From Bactericera cockerelli (Eukaryota; Arthropoda; Insecta; Hemiptera; Triozidae): 64,000 nt of DNA. This document shows, one piece after another, positions 1-11,203 of the stretch. The stretch covers positions 13,182,079 to 13,246,078 of the forward strand of contig CM044955.1 of the NCBI GenBank assembly GCA_024516035.1. Reading direction: 5' to 3'. The first letter of the stretch is position 1, and each line of letters begins with the position of its first letter. The position numbers and the translations under genes were made by a program. Below the pieces are notes generated by a model. That model had not been told where the DNA came from. It worked only from the letters and a program-made list of their open reading frames with translations, and ran no database searches.

Positions 1-29
1 TATTACTCAAATCAGACTAATTAACAACC

Positions 30-95
30 GCCAATTTTGGGACTCGAACCATCGACCTTACAAGTCCGCTACCTAGTCTAGCTATTCACAGATAC
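30..95 (-). repeat. SINE-B fragment
   Basis: A tRNA-like B-box (reverse of gggactcgaacc) followed by the short head typical of the SINE-B family seen complete at 32627, 45311, 53581 and 60635. Only the tRNA-related head is recognisable. A genuine tRNA is unlikely because no cloverleaf can be completed. Confidence 0.45.
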
Positions 96-309
96 GAGTA
101 GGTAAGTATTCCTTGGTGTGAAATTCAAGATAACTGTACTATTTTTTTGCCATTTTCCCCGGTAGATGGTATTCTTTTTTTTTCTTTGAGATAACAAAAA
201 ACATCATTTGGATTTGGACTGGAGTTGCTTCTAAAGATCTAAAGTTGTGAGGTACGCCGCGAACGCAGTAATACTCGGAGTACGCAGAAGACAAACCACT
301 CACAAGAAA

Positions 310-502
310 TCATAGGGTGGCGTCATCGTGAACGATGGTAGCCAGACAATGGAGGAATGACTCAGCACTTCTACCACTGTCTTTACAAGGAGGCTAATAA
401 TTGACAAGGGTCCCCAGAACCAAGCCAATGCTGGTCTACTCCCTGTTTATAGTCCCAAAGCCAGACTGCTGGTCTACTCCCTGTTTATAGTCCTCCAGCC
501 AG
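310..502 (-). mobile_element. VNTR retroposon V, copy 1 (2 VNTR units)
   Basis: Read on the minus strand, two 38-bp units (agcagtctggctgg-type) are followed by a unique block of about 125 bp ending gatgacgccaccctatga. The element is flanked by the direct repeat actcacaagaaa (298-309 and 503-514), a 12-bp TSD. The same layout recurs at 7311, 46681, 49684 and 52267. TSDs of varied length suggest target-primed reverse transcription. No protein is encoded. Confidence 0.75.
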
Positions 503-514
503 ACTCACAAGAAA

Positions 515-2196
515 GGCACTCGGAAAATATTTTTATGTTGAGTCTGTAAGTGTGTATTTTTCTGAAATGCGAAATATTTTGTCCGATCAGGATTCGAACC
601 CGAGAACATAATGTTCAGAGGCTAGGGTCAACTCAGCGAGCTTACTTTTTTATGAAAACTAGAGACAGGGGGGCAAAGGGCTAACTAAGAATTTTCAGAT
701 GTACAGACTTGGCATTGAATTTATAAACACCAGAACATATTTTTTGTAGCTAAATTTCAAATTATCAATCCCACTCATTTAACTGGAGTATTTTCCATTG
801 AGTATTTTTCAATGCCATTTCCTTTCAAAGAATCATAAGTAAACTCAATTTTATTAAATTTCTATTTGCACAGTATTTCATTTAAACATCACATGTATTA
901 TTATGCATGTGATAATGATGTTGTGAAATATAGCGTATTACTTTGTACATACATTACATAATATGTACCTACCTATATAATTTATATATGTAGAAGCAAA
1001 GAGCTGTTTTCCTTTACCCCTAATAAACCAATGTACCCGGATCCTGTGTTATAGGTACAGCTGAGTGATATGATGACAAACATTGGCATGCATGGATTTT
1101 CACTCGTGAAAACCAACGCTTCATAAATTATCTTTACTTCTCAATCCAGCTCTCTCTCTCTCCTCCCCTCTCTCCCCCCAGCACCCCTACTCTCACACCC
1201 AAATGACCAAATCAGACCTCAATGATAATCAAATATTTATACTTACACTTCACGACACTTTACGTCGGAATAGCCTTCGTCAGGAGTACAGAGAGAGAAG
1301 AGGTTCGCAATCGTTGAGGACAATAGAGTGAAGAGAGAGCGAGAGAGTTGAACTTAGTGTTTGCCTACTATAAATAGTTCTCATCAGCAATTCAAATTTC
1401 GGTGTTTGACCTTTTGATCCTTCAATGCTGTCACAATTGGCCATCTAATAACGAATCTAATAACTTTATTCGTGCTAGTGGAGCACTAAGTTATAATATA
1501 ATTATTATAACTTAGTCTATTGGTGTACTAAGTTATTGTATAATTATTCAAGTACTCTGAGTACTTTGCCCTCTGGATTACAAATCAGATTGAATACTAT
1601 TCAATATTAATAATAAATTATTATAAATTATAACTTGGTACAATTCAGTTTGAACAAATAATATTTAATCTGAATTCAATTTTTAACCTTATTGCTGTAC
1701 ATTTTAAATTAAATATTATTTAAGATGAATAATTAGTAATTACATAATTATGTAAATAATTATTACATACTTACTTGATGGAGAGCTCGAAAAATAAAAT
1801 TATATCTCATCTTATGGCTCAAAGATGAGGACCTGGCAGCTATAAGAAATGTCTGAAAGTAGTCTGAAATAGACCGATCTTGAGGTAACTCACCAATTCT
1901 TTTTCCGTGTCCATGATTGTGTCATAGTGGTGGAAGGATTGATGGGGTATTAACCCCTGTGGACGCCCAGAAGCAATTTTCTGGGCTCCTTCCGTGTCCT
2001 TTGTGTGTGGTGTATTGTGTAGTATTGTTTATGTATAGAAAAACTCACGAATAAAGTCCATAGCATAGATAGGAACGCTATATTCAGAGACATTGCTTGA
2101 TAATTAGATAATCAACATGATGATTCATGTTGATTTTCAATTAATTTTTATCAAAACACAGGAATAGTCTTGAAGACCAAAAGGTTTAGTCTTTAT
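515..2196. other. Intergenic, AT-rich, no gene seen
   Basis: At 575-650 there is a tRNA-like fragment on the minus strand. At 1148-1200 there is a CT-rich run. At 1486-1515 lies an AT-rich inverted repeat with 13-bp arms (ctaagttataata) and a 4-nt loop. At 1905-2040 there is text resembling the repeat near 29050-29160 (gtgtcatagtggtggaag...gggtattaaccccc...gacgc). No ORF with gene-like content was found. Confidence 0.5.
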
Positions 2197-2410
2197 CCAG
2201 CTGACATCAACCCCGCCCCTCCAGCTGATATCAACCCTGACTCTCCAGCTGATATCAACCCTGACCCCTCCAGCTGATATCAACCTGACCCTCCAGCTGA
2301 TTCAACCCTGACCCCTCCAGATCAACCCTGACTCCTCCAGCTGATATCAACCCTGACAACTCCAGCTGATATCAACCCTGACTCCTCCAGCTGATATCAA
2401 CCCTGACCAA
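2197..2410 (+). repeat. Minisatellite, about 26-bp unit
   Basis: Eight to nine head-to-tail copies of a unit reading roughly ccagctgatatcaaccctga + ccct, with several short deletions between units. No coding frame runs through the array. Confidence 0.85.
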
Positions 2411-2446
2411 CACCTCTTTTTTACCTTCTCTCGCTCATTTCACTCA

Positions 2447-2650
2447 ATTCTTATGTATGTAGGTACTTACTGTACAATTGTACATACATAATAATTCTTA
2501 TGTATGCACCTACTACATACATAATAATTTTGTACAGTAAATACATACATAATAAGTATGTACAGTCTACACTGTCTACAGTAAGTAGTACACACATAAT
2601 ATTATTTTGTATGTACTTACTGTACAATAACAGCATGTATTACATAGGTT
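2447..2650. repeat. AT-rich palindromic low-complexity block
   Basis: Interleaved copies of tacatacataataat and tactgtacaa occur in both orientations. The open frames seen here on both strands are products of the simple sequence, not genes. Confidence 0.6.
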
Positions 2651-2779
2651 GCCTGCAGGCGTATGTAACATTATCAATAAAGATAAATTCAGGGTACATA
2701 ACCTAAAATTTACGACGCTTGAATCAGATTTCGAGTTTGCTTAATTAACCAGAGCGCAGTTGCAGCGCTACAAACAGAA

Positions 2780-3003
2780 TTATAATAATAATAATACTCT
2801 CTAGTGGGGAAGGTAACCACCACCAAGCGAGGTTAATGCTCAAAGCATTTTCTACCACTTAACCCTCAGAGTCTTATTCTTATGTGGTCACAAACTCAAA
2901 TTAATGAGGAAAAATTCATGCACTGGGTGGGATTCGAACCAACGGATCCCTCCGCTACCTGGATTACCAGACTAGCGCGTTAACCACTTGACTACCAGTG
3001 CAC
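2780..3003 (-). mobile_element. tRNA-derived SINE-C
   Basis: On the minus strand, a pol III A-box (tagtcaagtggttaacgcgc) and B-box (ggttcgaatccc) are followed by a body with the landmarks tcattaatttgagtttgtga, gagggttaagtggtagaaaa and cctcgcttggtgg. The same body is at 14040-14273, 55693-55895 and 56245-56450. Confidence 0.8.
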
Positions 3004-3212
3004 TTAAGGGACTATTCCCCCGTACGCGTCTAATGGCCGCGTCTAAGTCTCATGGCCGCATCTGAGGCGCGCGGCCAGCCGCTGATTACTTCTTCACTTG
3101 CCCGATGATGCGTTGCGAGACGCTAGCCTCGCTTCCTGGGTTCCGATTCGCAGCGTCTGACGCGGCCACAGACACAGTAGTCAGACGCGTATTTTTTTTT
3201 ATTTTTAAAGGT

Positions 3213-3381
3213 AAGTGTGCCCCGGGACCGCTTTCGCATTACTTCAGGACACTTTACCTTTACATCCATGCCATTCCGGAAACGGAAAATTTCGGTCAGA
3301 AATTTCCGCTCCGGCCGTGATTTGAACCCGCAACCTCCGAGTCAGTAACCAATGCTCTTAACCACTGAGCCAAGGAGGTCG
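3213..3381 (-). mobile_element. tRNA-derived SINE (family E)
   Basis: The minus strand begins with a tRNA-like head: an A-box region (tggctcagtggttaagagca) and a B-box (gggttcaaatcac). A GC-richer body follows. It is the only copy of this family that I recognise in the window. The tRNA-like part lacks a convincing acceptor stem. Confidence 0.6.
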
Positions 3382-3576
3382 GTTATTACAACAACAAAAA
3401 AAATAGTATATTTTTCTGTAAAATACCACCGCGCATGTACAAGATTTGCTGGACACACGATGGTATTTTACAGGAAATTGCTATTTTTTGGGTGATTTGA
3501 TAAATATCGTGGTCTAATAACGGTTATCTAAATTTACTATACCTACGCAGTATATCTACGCACGAGTAGGTATAGA

Positions 3577-3944
3577 CAGTGGTTCTCAACCTTTTGTAGC
3601 ATATTGCCCCTTCTGCGAAAATTATCCCTTTCATTAGTATCCTATCCATTGTAAATGAAAACCACTTAGGTAAGTAGTAAGTAATTGAAGTCAAGAATAA
3701 TTATATCAATCTTCCAAGAACAACATATTTATTATCTACTTTTGGGTACCAAAAAATACTAAAAGGTTTGGGTAAAGAAAAATACTAAAAAGCAAGCTGG
3801 GATGATTAGCTTGTCAAGCCAATTCCATCGCCCCCTTATTGCCCAAAATAATTTCATCGCCCCCCGACTGCCCAAAATGTACTCTTTGGCCCCCCCCCCC
3901 CAGCGCCCCCTAGGGGGCGATATCGCCCACGTTGAGAATCACTG
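3577..3944. mobile_element. hAT-like MITE
   Basis: The terminal inverted repeats are CAGTGGTTCTCAACC at the left and, in reverse complement, CAGTGATTCTCAACG at the right. CAGTGGTTCTCAACC is a well-known hAT terminal sequence. The length is 368 bp. The flanks (tatagac left, gatagac right) suggest a decayed TSD. C-rich internal runs are present and there is no ORF. Confidence 0.65.
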
Positions 3945-4221
3945 GATAGACGATGGTGGAGCGGTGGACACAGCCTCCTGACAAGGTTCCGTAAATTTTA
4001 TTATTTTGAGGGAACATTGGGACTTTATGGCCCCCGTACCGGCGCGCATTTATGAATAAATAATTTTCGGAACTTGAAGCAAAGTCAGCCATGTACATAA
4101 ATGAGGAAATATTTCACTCGTGTGATTTATGAAAGCATATGAATTTCATTTTGTCAATAATAAGGTATTGTTCAATGCTGCTGCACACTGCACACAAGTG
4201 CACGTATATTGTGTTTTCGTT

Positions 4222-5668
4222 AATGGGGCTTTCCCAAATGACTATTTTTTTCGAGCAGATGATTGATTCTAATGTAAAAAGACCCGAGGAACACGATTTT
4301 GATGTCCAAAAATTAAAAAAGTCATTCCTTAGGGATGAAAAGGCTCTCCAAAGGTCTTCCTTGAAATAACGCAATCTGATTGGTCGCCTACGCTGTGACG
4401 TCAAAAGTATGTAAACAAACAATTTTGAAACGCTACTTCGAATTTTGTGTGTAGAATTACATTAGAGTTGAATGTGAAGAGTCGATTTAAAACTGTAATA
4501 AATTTGTGAATTTTAACTCTAATACAGTATTTTAAACTTTAATGTTAACTAACAATGTCTAAAATATCAGTAGATGACGGTATTGCAAAGGCTGTCAGTG
4601 GAAATTTACCTGCAGTAAGGACTTTTACAATGGCCAATTTCTTCAATTTACGCCTGTATTTCACGCGTGCTGCAGACGTACTTAGCAAACCAAATTCAAG
4701 TGCAGCCAGTCGTCCAATCGCTCGCTTTGGTTAAGAAACGTCCAGCGTGGTTAGGACAAGATCGGTGAACGCTTTGGTTTATTTTAAAATTCATCATTAG
4801 TAATTACAAGTCCCACGATTTACTGGTAAGTAAATCTGAGAAGGATAACTTTAGTGTGTGTGTTGAAAATTATTGGATTGCGAACTAACTATATACAAGG
4901 TTATTGTGTTATGTAAAAATGAGAAGTTCTGTGCCATTTATATACGAATAGGCTAGAGGTTTTATCAAAGGAATCTCTATATTGATTTTTTACGTCCGAC
5001 TATCGAATATGACGCAGACGCTAATGTAAATCTTCTTCGTATTGGGTATTGCATTTTTTCGTTTTAAAACAATTACGGACACAATGCTTCTTTGTGGAAA
5101 GTGTTCAAAGGCCCAGCATCTTAACTCGATCGTAGCAACAGTATGCTCGACTCTTCAACCCTTCGCGAATCACGAATTCTCACAGAACGAAAACAGAAAA
5201 TAGACATTACCAAGGTCGCGGCTGTAGTATCGGCAAGCTAGACTTGAGGAGTCTAGAGAGAATACCGCGTAATCAATCGACGTGTTCCATATTGTTTTCA
5301 CAACGTGTTCCACAATCAATTCTTGTAATAGTCAGCTATAGTATCAAGGATAGTACTTATAACAAATTAAATACTGTTTTTTATTCACTGAAGGCTTAAA
5401 AAATCAATTTCATTGAAGTGATACCTATGAGAAACCTATGGAAACTGTAGTATTTCAAAACTCCAATTTTTTTGTTTACATACTTTTGACGTCATCAAAA
5501 CAAAAATGGCTGCCCGCGAAAATTAGGGTGTTTCAAATTTTCCAATTTTCAAATGAAATTTTCTCAATGATTGCGATTCTTAAATTGAAAATGGATGTCA
5601 CCAATAGAATCAGCGTGTTCTAAACCATAAGAATAATTGGTTTGTAAAAAATGTGGGAAAGCCCCATT
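4222..5668. mobile_element. DNA transposon with about 200-bp degenerate TIRs
   Basis: Both ends carry AATGGGGCTTTCCCA (4222-4236) and its inverse (5654-5668). Further in, both ends carry tgacgtcaaaagtatgtaaa in opposite orientation (4394 and about 5493), so the inverted repeats extend about 200 bp with divergence. The interior holds the short ORF at 4555-4734. The element is about 1.45 kb, too short for a full transposase, so it is probably an internally deleted derivative. Confidence 0.6.
4555..4734 (+). CDS. Short ORF inside TIR element; possible transposon-protein N-terminus
   Basis: A 59-codon frame opens with ATG and begins MSKISVDDGIAKAVSGNLPA, continues VRTFTMANFFN and ends ARFG. The acidic/hydrophobic start and the GNLPAV...FF motif look like real coding sequence rather than chance. 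They recall the N-terminus of proteins carried by ISL2EU-type (YqaJ-domain) transposons, a recollection I could not check. No nuclease or DDE residues are present. It is best read as the remaining 5' end of a deleted transposon gene. Confidence 0.35.
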   Translation: MSKISVDDGIAKAVSGNLPAVRTFTMANFFNLRLYFTRAADVLSKPNSSAASRPIARFG

Positions 5669-6411
5669 GGGACATCAAGTATCTGTTTTATTTATATTTA
5701 TCACTTTACATCTATGGATCCACACTATTTACTGTGTTTAATGTAAATTTGCAATTTAGTTCAGTATTCAAGTAATTTTTCCCACAAAGAGGGTTTTTTT
5801 ATTTAAAGAGAGGTCTATAACAATCAAAGTCCTTGCCCAATGGAGGATTTAGTTGTACAATTGTACATCAAGTAATTACCTAGGTACTTGTACCCATGAA
5901 AGTACTATCTCTGATTAAAGATTTTTTTTACTCCAACAGATTCGGTATCCTTTCTTCTTCTTTTTTATTCTTCTATCTCCTTTTATTTTCAAGCACGACG
6001 ACAGCACAACATAATTCTTTGCTGAAACCAAAGGCAGCAATCTCTTTGCGTGGGTCAGCAACGAGTATTAACACTTGAGATCCACTACTTTAGAATCTAT
6101 CCGAGGAAAAGTTCAGCTTCAAATTAAATGGAGTGATGCACACTGGAGGAGTGCATTTGATGTGTGAGAGGGTTTCATTATTACTTTCCACTTCCTGAAA
6201 TTCTAAAACCAACTATAATAATAATCTTTAGCTATAAAAAGCTTGCTGAAATCAGAAGTCTGAAGCTTGCTGAACGTTGCTTTTTTAATATGGGTTTAAC
6301 GTCGCTCTGAACGTACTTTTACTTCAGCGATTTAACAAGAACTGGTTCATTTTAACCAACTATTCACATTAGCTCAACTGAAAGTTAACTTTCATAGAAT
6401 TTACCTTTCTA
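5669..6411. other. Intergenic, no supported gene
   Basis: There is a 60-codon frame at 5896-6078 with a hydrophobic stretch, but no splice partner or conservation argument supports it. At 6285-6315 there is a family-G-like fragment (gggtttaacgtcgctctgaa). Confidence 0.4.
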
Positions 6412-6565
6412 TTTTTAAAGATGAGTGTTTCACAACCTTTCTTATTGCGTACATTATCCAAAATAACACCCACGGTAGACTCTTGTGGTCTATTTTGTAG
6501 ATTGCCTATCCCTTAGTAGGCCTCCCCTTTGATATTAGATGAGAAGTGACACAAAAATTGATAAG
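6412..6565 (-). mobile_element. Retroposon family H copy
   Basis: Read on the minus strand it runs from gaagtgaca or similar through the landmarks gaggcc and gtgaaacactcat to an A-rich 3' end. The same sequence is at 8469 (+), 9466 (-), 12604 (-) and 41490 (+). The 3' A-rich tail points to retroposition. No pol III boxes were clear. Confidence 0.55.
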
Positions 6566-7298
6566 ATTCTTCTAGTGAAGCTATTTTTTGTTTGTTGACA
6601 AACTAAATAAATTGCAAAGATTTTGCAAAGAATGAGAATATCTTGAAATGAATCCCCTAAAGTCGCCACTGTCCAGGATATAATTTCCTGTGTCCAGCTT
6701 TCTCTAATATGTGACTCTTCCAGCGTTCTCTTCATCCTTAGAATTACTGATGTAGGTTTTTTTTCAAGTAGGTAGCTATCTGAAGTTTTCTGCTGAAATA
6801 GTTTTAATGATGTTTTTACTGTGGTGGAGGGTGCTTGCTTTAGTCTGGCATTGACACTTTTCACACAATGAGCTTTCACCCGGAGCATTTTCTATCTCAA
6901 TTATTATTTGCAAGCTCTGTTGGGGGTGAATCAGGAGATATCGTGCTTTCTGTGCACTTGGCTGTAAAAAAGAAATTGAAAGGACATGATTTTTTTGGCT
7001 TTTTTGGAGGTCATTTGAGAGGGTTGTTTTACCTTCCATTCGGATGAATCTAGGAAATTTTGAAATAAATTCCTTTGAAATAAATTTGGTACACATGTGC
7101 TTTAATCCCATGGTATGTACAATGTAACTTCGGCCTGTGTACGTTTACAATGAACTATTTCAATTTATTCATACTATTTAATCAATCTCTGAACGGGAAA
7201 TACCCAATTAATACATCTGCCCTAACTTACAATATTATTACTAACTATACTAACTTATCAATCTACTTAACTAATATATTAAAACAAAATTCCTATAC
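6566..7298. other. Intergenic, no supported gene
   Basis: Two overlapping minus-strand ORFs of 111-117 codons fall here. They have no recognisable domain, and their composition matches the surrounding AT-rich DNA. No repeat family seen elsewhere in the window was recognised. Confidence 0.4.
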
Positions 7299-7310
7299 AA
7301 TATGTTTTTT

Positions 7311-7494
7311 TTCACGGCAGGGAGTAGACCAGCAGTCTGGCTGGGGGACTATAGAACAGCATCGGCTTGGTTCTGGGGGCCCTTGTCAATTATTAGCCTC
7401 TGTGTAAAGACAGTGGTAGAAGTGCGGAGTCATTCCTCCACTGTCTGGCTACCATCGTTCGCGATGACGCCACCCTACGATGTTGATGATAAAA
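7311..7494 (+). mobile_element. VNTR retroposon V, copy 2 (about 1.3 VNTR units)
   Basis: It has a partial plus one 38-bp unit, then the unique block (cttggttctggggg through gatgacgccaccctacga) and a gatgttgatgat tail. The TSD is aatatgtttttt (7299-7310 and 7495-7506). This is the shortest VNTR in the family alongside an intact unique block. Confidence 0.75.
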
Positions 7495-7506
7495 AATATG
7501 TTTTTT

Positions 7507-8468
7507 ATACTTAATACTAACAGTTATAAAAATAGGAAGGTACACCAGGAAATAAATGCAGTCAGTTTGTAAGGGTCATCCATCAGACCATCAGCTACTA
7601 ACACAAAAATTGTGAATGTTTCTGCAAATTATATTTCCTCGTATCTATATTTTTTTTTACTGTGCCTATTTTTACGTTGGTACCTAGACATTGGTACACT
7701 ACTTACACTACATTACAAACAAATGTTTTTTCAGGCATATAAACAAAATACATAAAACCTTTCAGTATTATTACCTCCTCTTCTCTTTCCATCCATTTTC
7801 TCTTTCTCTCTGTTTAACCTTCTCTTTCTCTCCACCGACGCCCTATGCTTTTAAGCGCCATAGGTATTGGATATGGAGAAAATACATACAGAATTATGTT
7901 CAATTTCAGTATAAAATAGCTTTACGATCAAAGGAATTCAATTCACGTCATTTCAACCTTGTGTCTGTTGTCTCACTTTCTGATCTCAATCTATCAGAAT
8001 ATATTTTTATCCTATAGGTATGTACAATAAATTCTATACACACATATATTTCAAAAATATTTCAAAGTAATTTCCTTTACTTTTGTGTGGGATTCATTTT
8101 GTTGTCCCACTTCAACATTTCAGTATAAATGTAAAGGAGTCATACAAGGGACCTATACATGACCACACAATGTCGAAATCTTGCCCACTGTGCTTTTCCT
8201 TTGTAAAGGGATATCAAAAGCAATTGGAACAGAAGAAAAACGGCTCAGTGAATGGAATGGCTGTCGAATTTCCTGGAACTCAAAGGTAGCATGCTAGTGA
8301 AACATAGGAGCCCTCCTTTGAAATGAGCCTCGAGAGTTCTCGAAAGCCGGATTTAAGAGATTTAAGAATAAATGAGTGCTGGGCAATTGTTCGACATGTT
8401 AACTTTGTAAATTTCTAGTCACAAAACGGGTTTAACTTATCTTGTACTATATTAATTAGGTGTTGACC
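7507..8468. other. Intergenic, no supported gene
   Basis: There is a CT-rich stretch at 7770-7840 and otherwise unique AT-rich DNA. The ORFs at 7691 and 8083 show no gene features. Confidence 0.4.
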
Positions 8469-8640
8469 CAGAATCTAAATCGCAGGTACTGTGTCACTTC
8501 TCGCCCATCAGAGGGGAGACATACTACGGGCAGGCTACAACACAGACCACAAGCGTCTACAGTAGCTCTTGTTTCATGGCCACGAAATAAAAAAGGCTGT
8601 GAAACACTCGTCTTTAAAAAATAAAAATAATAATAAACAT
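8469..8640 (+). mobile_element. Retroposon family H copy
   Basis: The landmarks are tgtgtcacttctcgcccatc, ggctacaacacagaccacaa and gtgaaacactcgtct, followed by an A-rich tail. It is closely similar to 41490-41650, which makes these the two best plus-strand copies for defining the family. Confidence 0.6.
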
Positions 8641-8727
8641 ATTAAAATTATTCGTTTTAACACATTTGTAATATCACAATTACCGAACTGTGAATACTTT
8701 TCTAGATTTTTGCTGTAATTGTGACTC

Positions 8728-8795
8728 TGAACACCGAGCTACAGGTTACAAGTGCGCCACCTTCGCCTTATCAACGGAGCTTCTAAGGTCGATTT
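8728..8795 (-). repeat. SINE-B head fragment
   Basis: Resembles the reverse complement of the SINE-B tRNA-like head (ggttacaagtgcgcca...cgccttatcaacggagct). The body is missing or too diverged to recognise. Confidence 0.45.
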
Positions 8796-9306
8796 GTTAA
8801 TTGTTTGTTTGTCGAGCAGTTTATTGAATTATAATCAATGTAAATACTTGATCTGAATTGTTAATAATAAAGCTAAGACCACTACTCTGGTCCAGTCATG
8901 CTGATGGGACAAAAGAATTGTTTTGTTCAGAGCCTCTTCCTGCAAAGAGGCGCTTACACAAATAAAGGATTGTTCACATTCTTAGTGCGACTTCAAAAAA
9001 GCTTTCTACTCTTGTCAGCTTTTGTAGAGAAAGCACTAAGCTGTTGTTAGCCTCTCCATGGAAAAGAGACTTTGCGAATTTTCCTTTGTTGAGACTCTCT
9101 ATTATCAGCTCCAATCTCGTATTCATTTTTATGAAATTGATTTCCAACCTTTCCCGTATCTGTCTGTTTTCCATCTTGTTCAATATTTCTTTTCAAACAG
9201 ATAGAACATAGAAAGACATTTTCTCGGTGGTTCTTACTGTGACGGTGGGCTTACTGCTATTATTAGCTGGTTCAGTATAAATAATATATATAATATAATA
9301 TAATAA
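8796..9306. other. Intergenic, no gene seen
   Basis: AT-rich sequence with a 69-codon chance ORF on the minus strand. The last 40 bases are a TAATA-rich tail belonging to the adjoining SINE-A copy. Confidence 0.35.
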
Positions 9307-9432
9307 TTAATAATAATATCGCCTTATTTATACTGCCCTATTAGGACTATTATGTCCCATTATTCCAAATGGGAGGATAACTTGTAATGTCCCGGCCGGT
9401 TTCGAACCCGCGACCTCTGGAATCTCTGGATT
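9307..9432 (-). mobile_element. tRNA-derived SINE-A, 5' truncated
   Basis: On the minus strand it has the B-box (cgcgggttcgaaaccggc), the body with tcccatttggaataatggga and gactattaggacta variants, and the tail gggcagtataaataaggcga followed by (tat)n. The A-box segment of complete copies (12765, 50910) is replaced by other sequence. Confidence 0.7.
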
Positions 9433-9465
9433 CACGGACTCTTATGAGGTAACAATAGATCTTAA

Positions 9466-9545
9466 AAAAGAAAGAAAAAAATGAGTGTTTCACAGCCATT
9501 TTAATTTCGTAGCCATGAAAAAGGATCCACCGTAGACTGTAGATA
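9466..9545 (-). repeat. Retroposon family H fragment
   Basis: The 3' portion only (reverse of aaaaatgagtgtttcacagc through atccaccgtagac). It matches the corresponding part at 6412 and 12604. Confidence 0.45.
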
Positions 9546-10919
9546 ATTGTAACCAAATTTTTAATTATTTTTTTTTTTTCTTGGCTCGGGGGTTCGGACC
9601 CGGGTACCATCCGCATGGCAAGCGAGTATTTTATCACTGAACTATTCGTCAGCGTCATTCATCCTGCTATCTTGAACGACCTAGTTTATTCGAATAACAC
9701 AGCTGTCATATTATTTTAAAGTACTCCCCACCGATGAAGTGAATCGCTGTCTAGTGTCTATACTGAAAGCGCCCGTTAAATCCCTTCAGTTTGAAGGATT
9801 GGAATTCCCACAAGTATCTAGGTACTAGGTAAATATTTAACTCTAGATTGAATAAAATAAAACCCTCTCTCTGTTGTCAGTAGGATTCATTGTTCTTTTA
9901 AATATTCTTTCTTCTTTTTCATTTCCTATCGAGTCTTTTGCCCCTCAACATTTCTCTTAAATGAGTTTTTCTATTATCATTCCGAATCTTCTCTCTCTCT
10001 TCCTTTCACCTTTATTAGTTGCTCACTTCATTGCTCATCTCTTTATCATCCCACGTCTCACTCTGTCTCATACGTCTGTCTTTCTTCCTCCTGTTTCATT
10101 TTCCTGCTTCCTGTCTCTTTCTTCTCGACATGAAAGACGAAGGATAAAGACGAAAGCAAAGATCTCACAGTGAGTCCTTCGCAGGAAACAATATTCGAAC
10201 ACGCAGGAAACAATTTTTTGTGATACTCTTGGAGACCAAATGAGGAAAGCTTGTCTTTTCTAATGCACGAAGTAACCACCTGCTGAGCATGCATTGGGTT
10301 CAGTTCCAGACAATTTCCAATTTTTTTAAAAAATAATGTACTTGAATTTTGAATGCTCCCACATTATTATTTTCTATACAAACCATCGGTTTAGGACTGA
10401 ATAAGCGTCTATAACTTTTACTAAAACATAAATTTCGAAATGCTGCATAACTGACACAATCTGATACAAAGACAAATCAGATTCAATAACTCGTCAACTT
10501 ATTGTAAAATAAGGATTTCTGCCATATACATTTTTTTTATTTAAACTAAAAATCATTACCTATTACAAAAAAAATCTAGGAATTACAAAAAAATCTGATT
10601 ATTACAACAAAAAAATCTAAGAAAGCCAGAGATACGCATAAAAATTTCAAGCCAAATTTTTAGGGCAAAGTTCATTTTTTGAATTTTATTTGACATTTTA
10701 TAGTTAACTATTCTCAACAATAACTTGTGGACCATAAATAACACATTAACCAGTAACATCTTTTCTTCAGGTTTCTTCATTTCAACTCAAATCTTCATTC
10801 TCAAGTGTAAAGTTCGGATCAGATTAGACAAAGATTTTAATATACATACATTTATATTTTTGTGTCATTGCAAAATGTTATTCAATTTGTTTATATATAT
10901 ATATATAATATAATAATGC
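9546..10919. other. Intergenic, no supported gene
   Basis: A tRNA-like fragment lies at about 9575-9650 on the minus strand (cgggttcggacccgggta context). CT-rich sequence lies at 9975-10130. The remainder is unique AT-rich DNA without a gene-like ORF. Confidence 0.4.
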
Positions 10920-11203
10920 TTTTTCTTTGTGTTATTATGTCACAATTTTAGTGGGTAGCGCAGAATCATAGGACTTTACCACGCTAATTTTACAATATCT
11001 TGTATTATTTTTTTTTGCCTAAGATTCTGCCACTGGTCGCTGCTTCACATTAAAGCAGCTACTCATTTTTCCTCACGAGGTATGAGTGGACCCCGAACAT
11101 CCAAGTACAGAGCAGAAAAAATCCTCCCCCGCTGGGAATCGAACCCAGGTCACCATGTGTGCAATGCCTAGCGCGCTAACTCGCTCTGCCACAGTGACTA
11201 CTC
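10920..11203 (-). mobile_element. tRNA-derived SINE-D, near complete
   Basis: On the minus strand: A-box (ctgtggcagagcgagttagc), B-box (gggttcgattccc), body (tctgctctgtacttggatgt, ctcgtgaggaaaaatgag) and a 3' part ending tctgcgctacccactaaaat + tgtgacataataacac. The total is about 284 bp. Other copies are at 13741, 38640, 51219 and 57545. Confidence 0.75.

Noticed and set aside
5896..6078. 60-codon ORF with a signal-like hydrophobic segment
   Set aside because: The hydrophobic run comes from T/C-rich simple sequence (cttcttctttttt). There is no partner exon or cysteine pattern.
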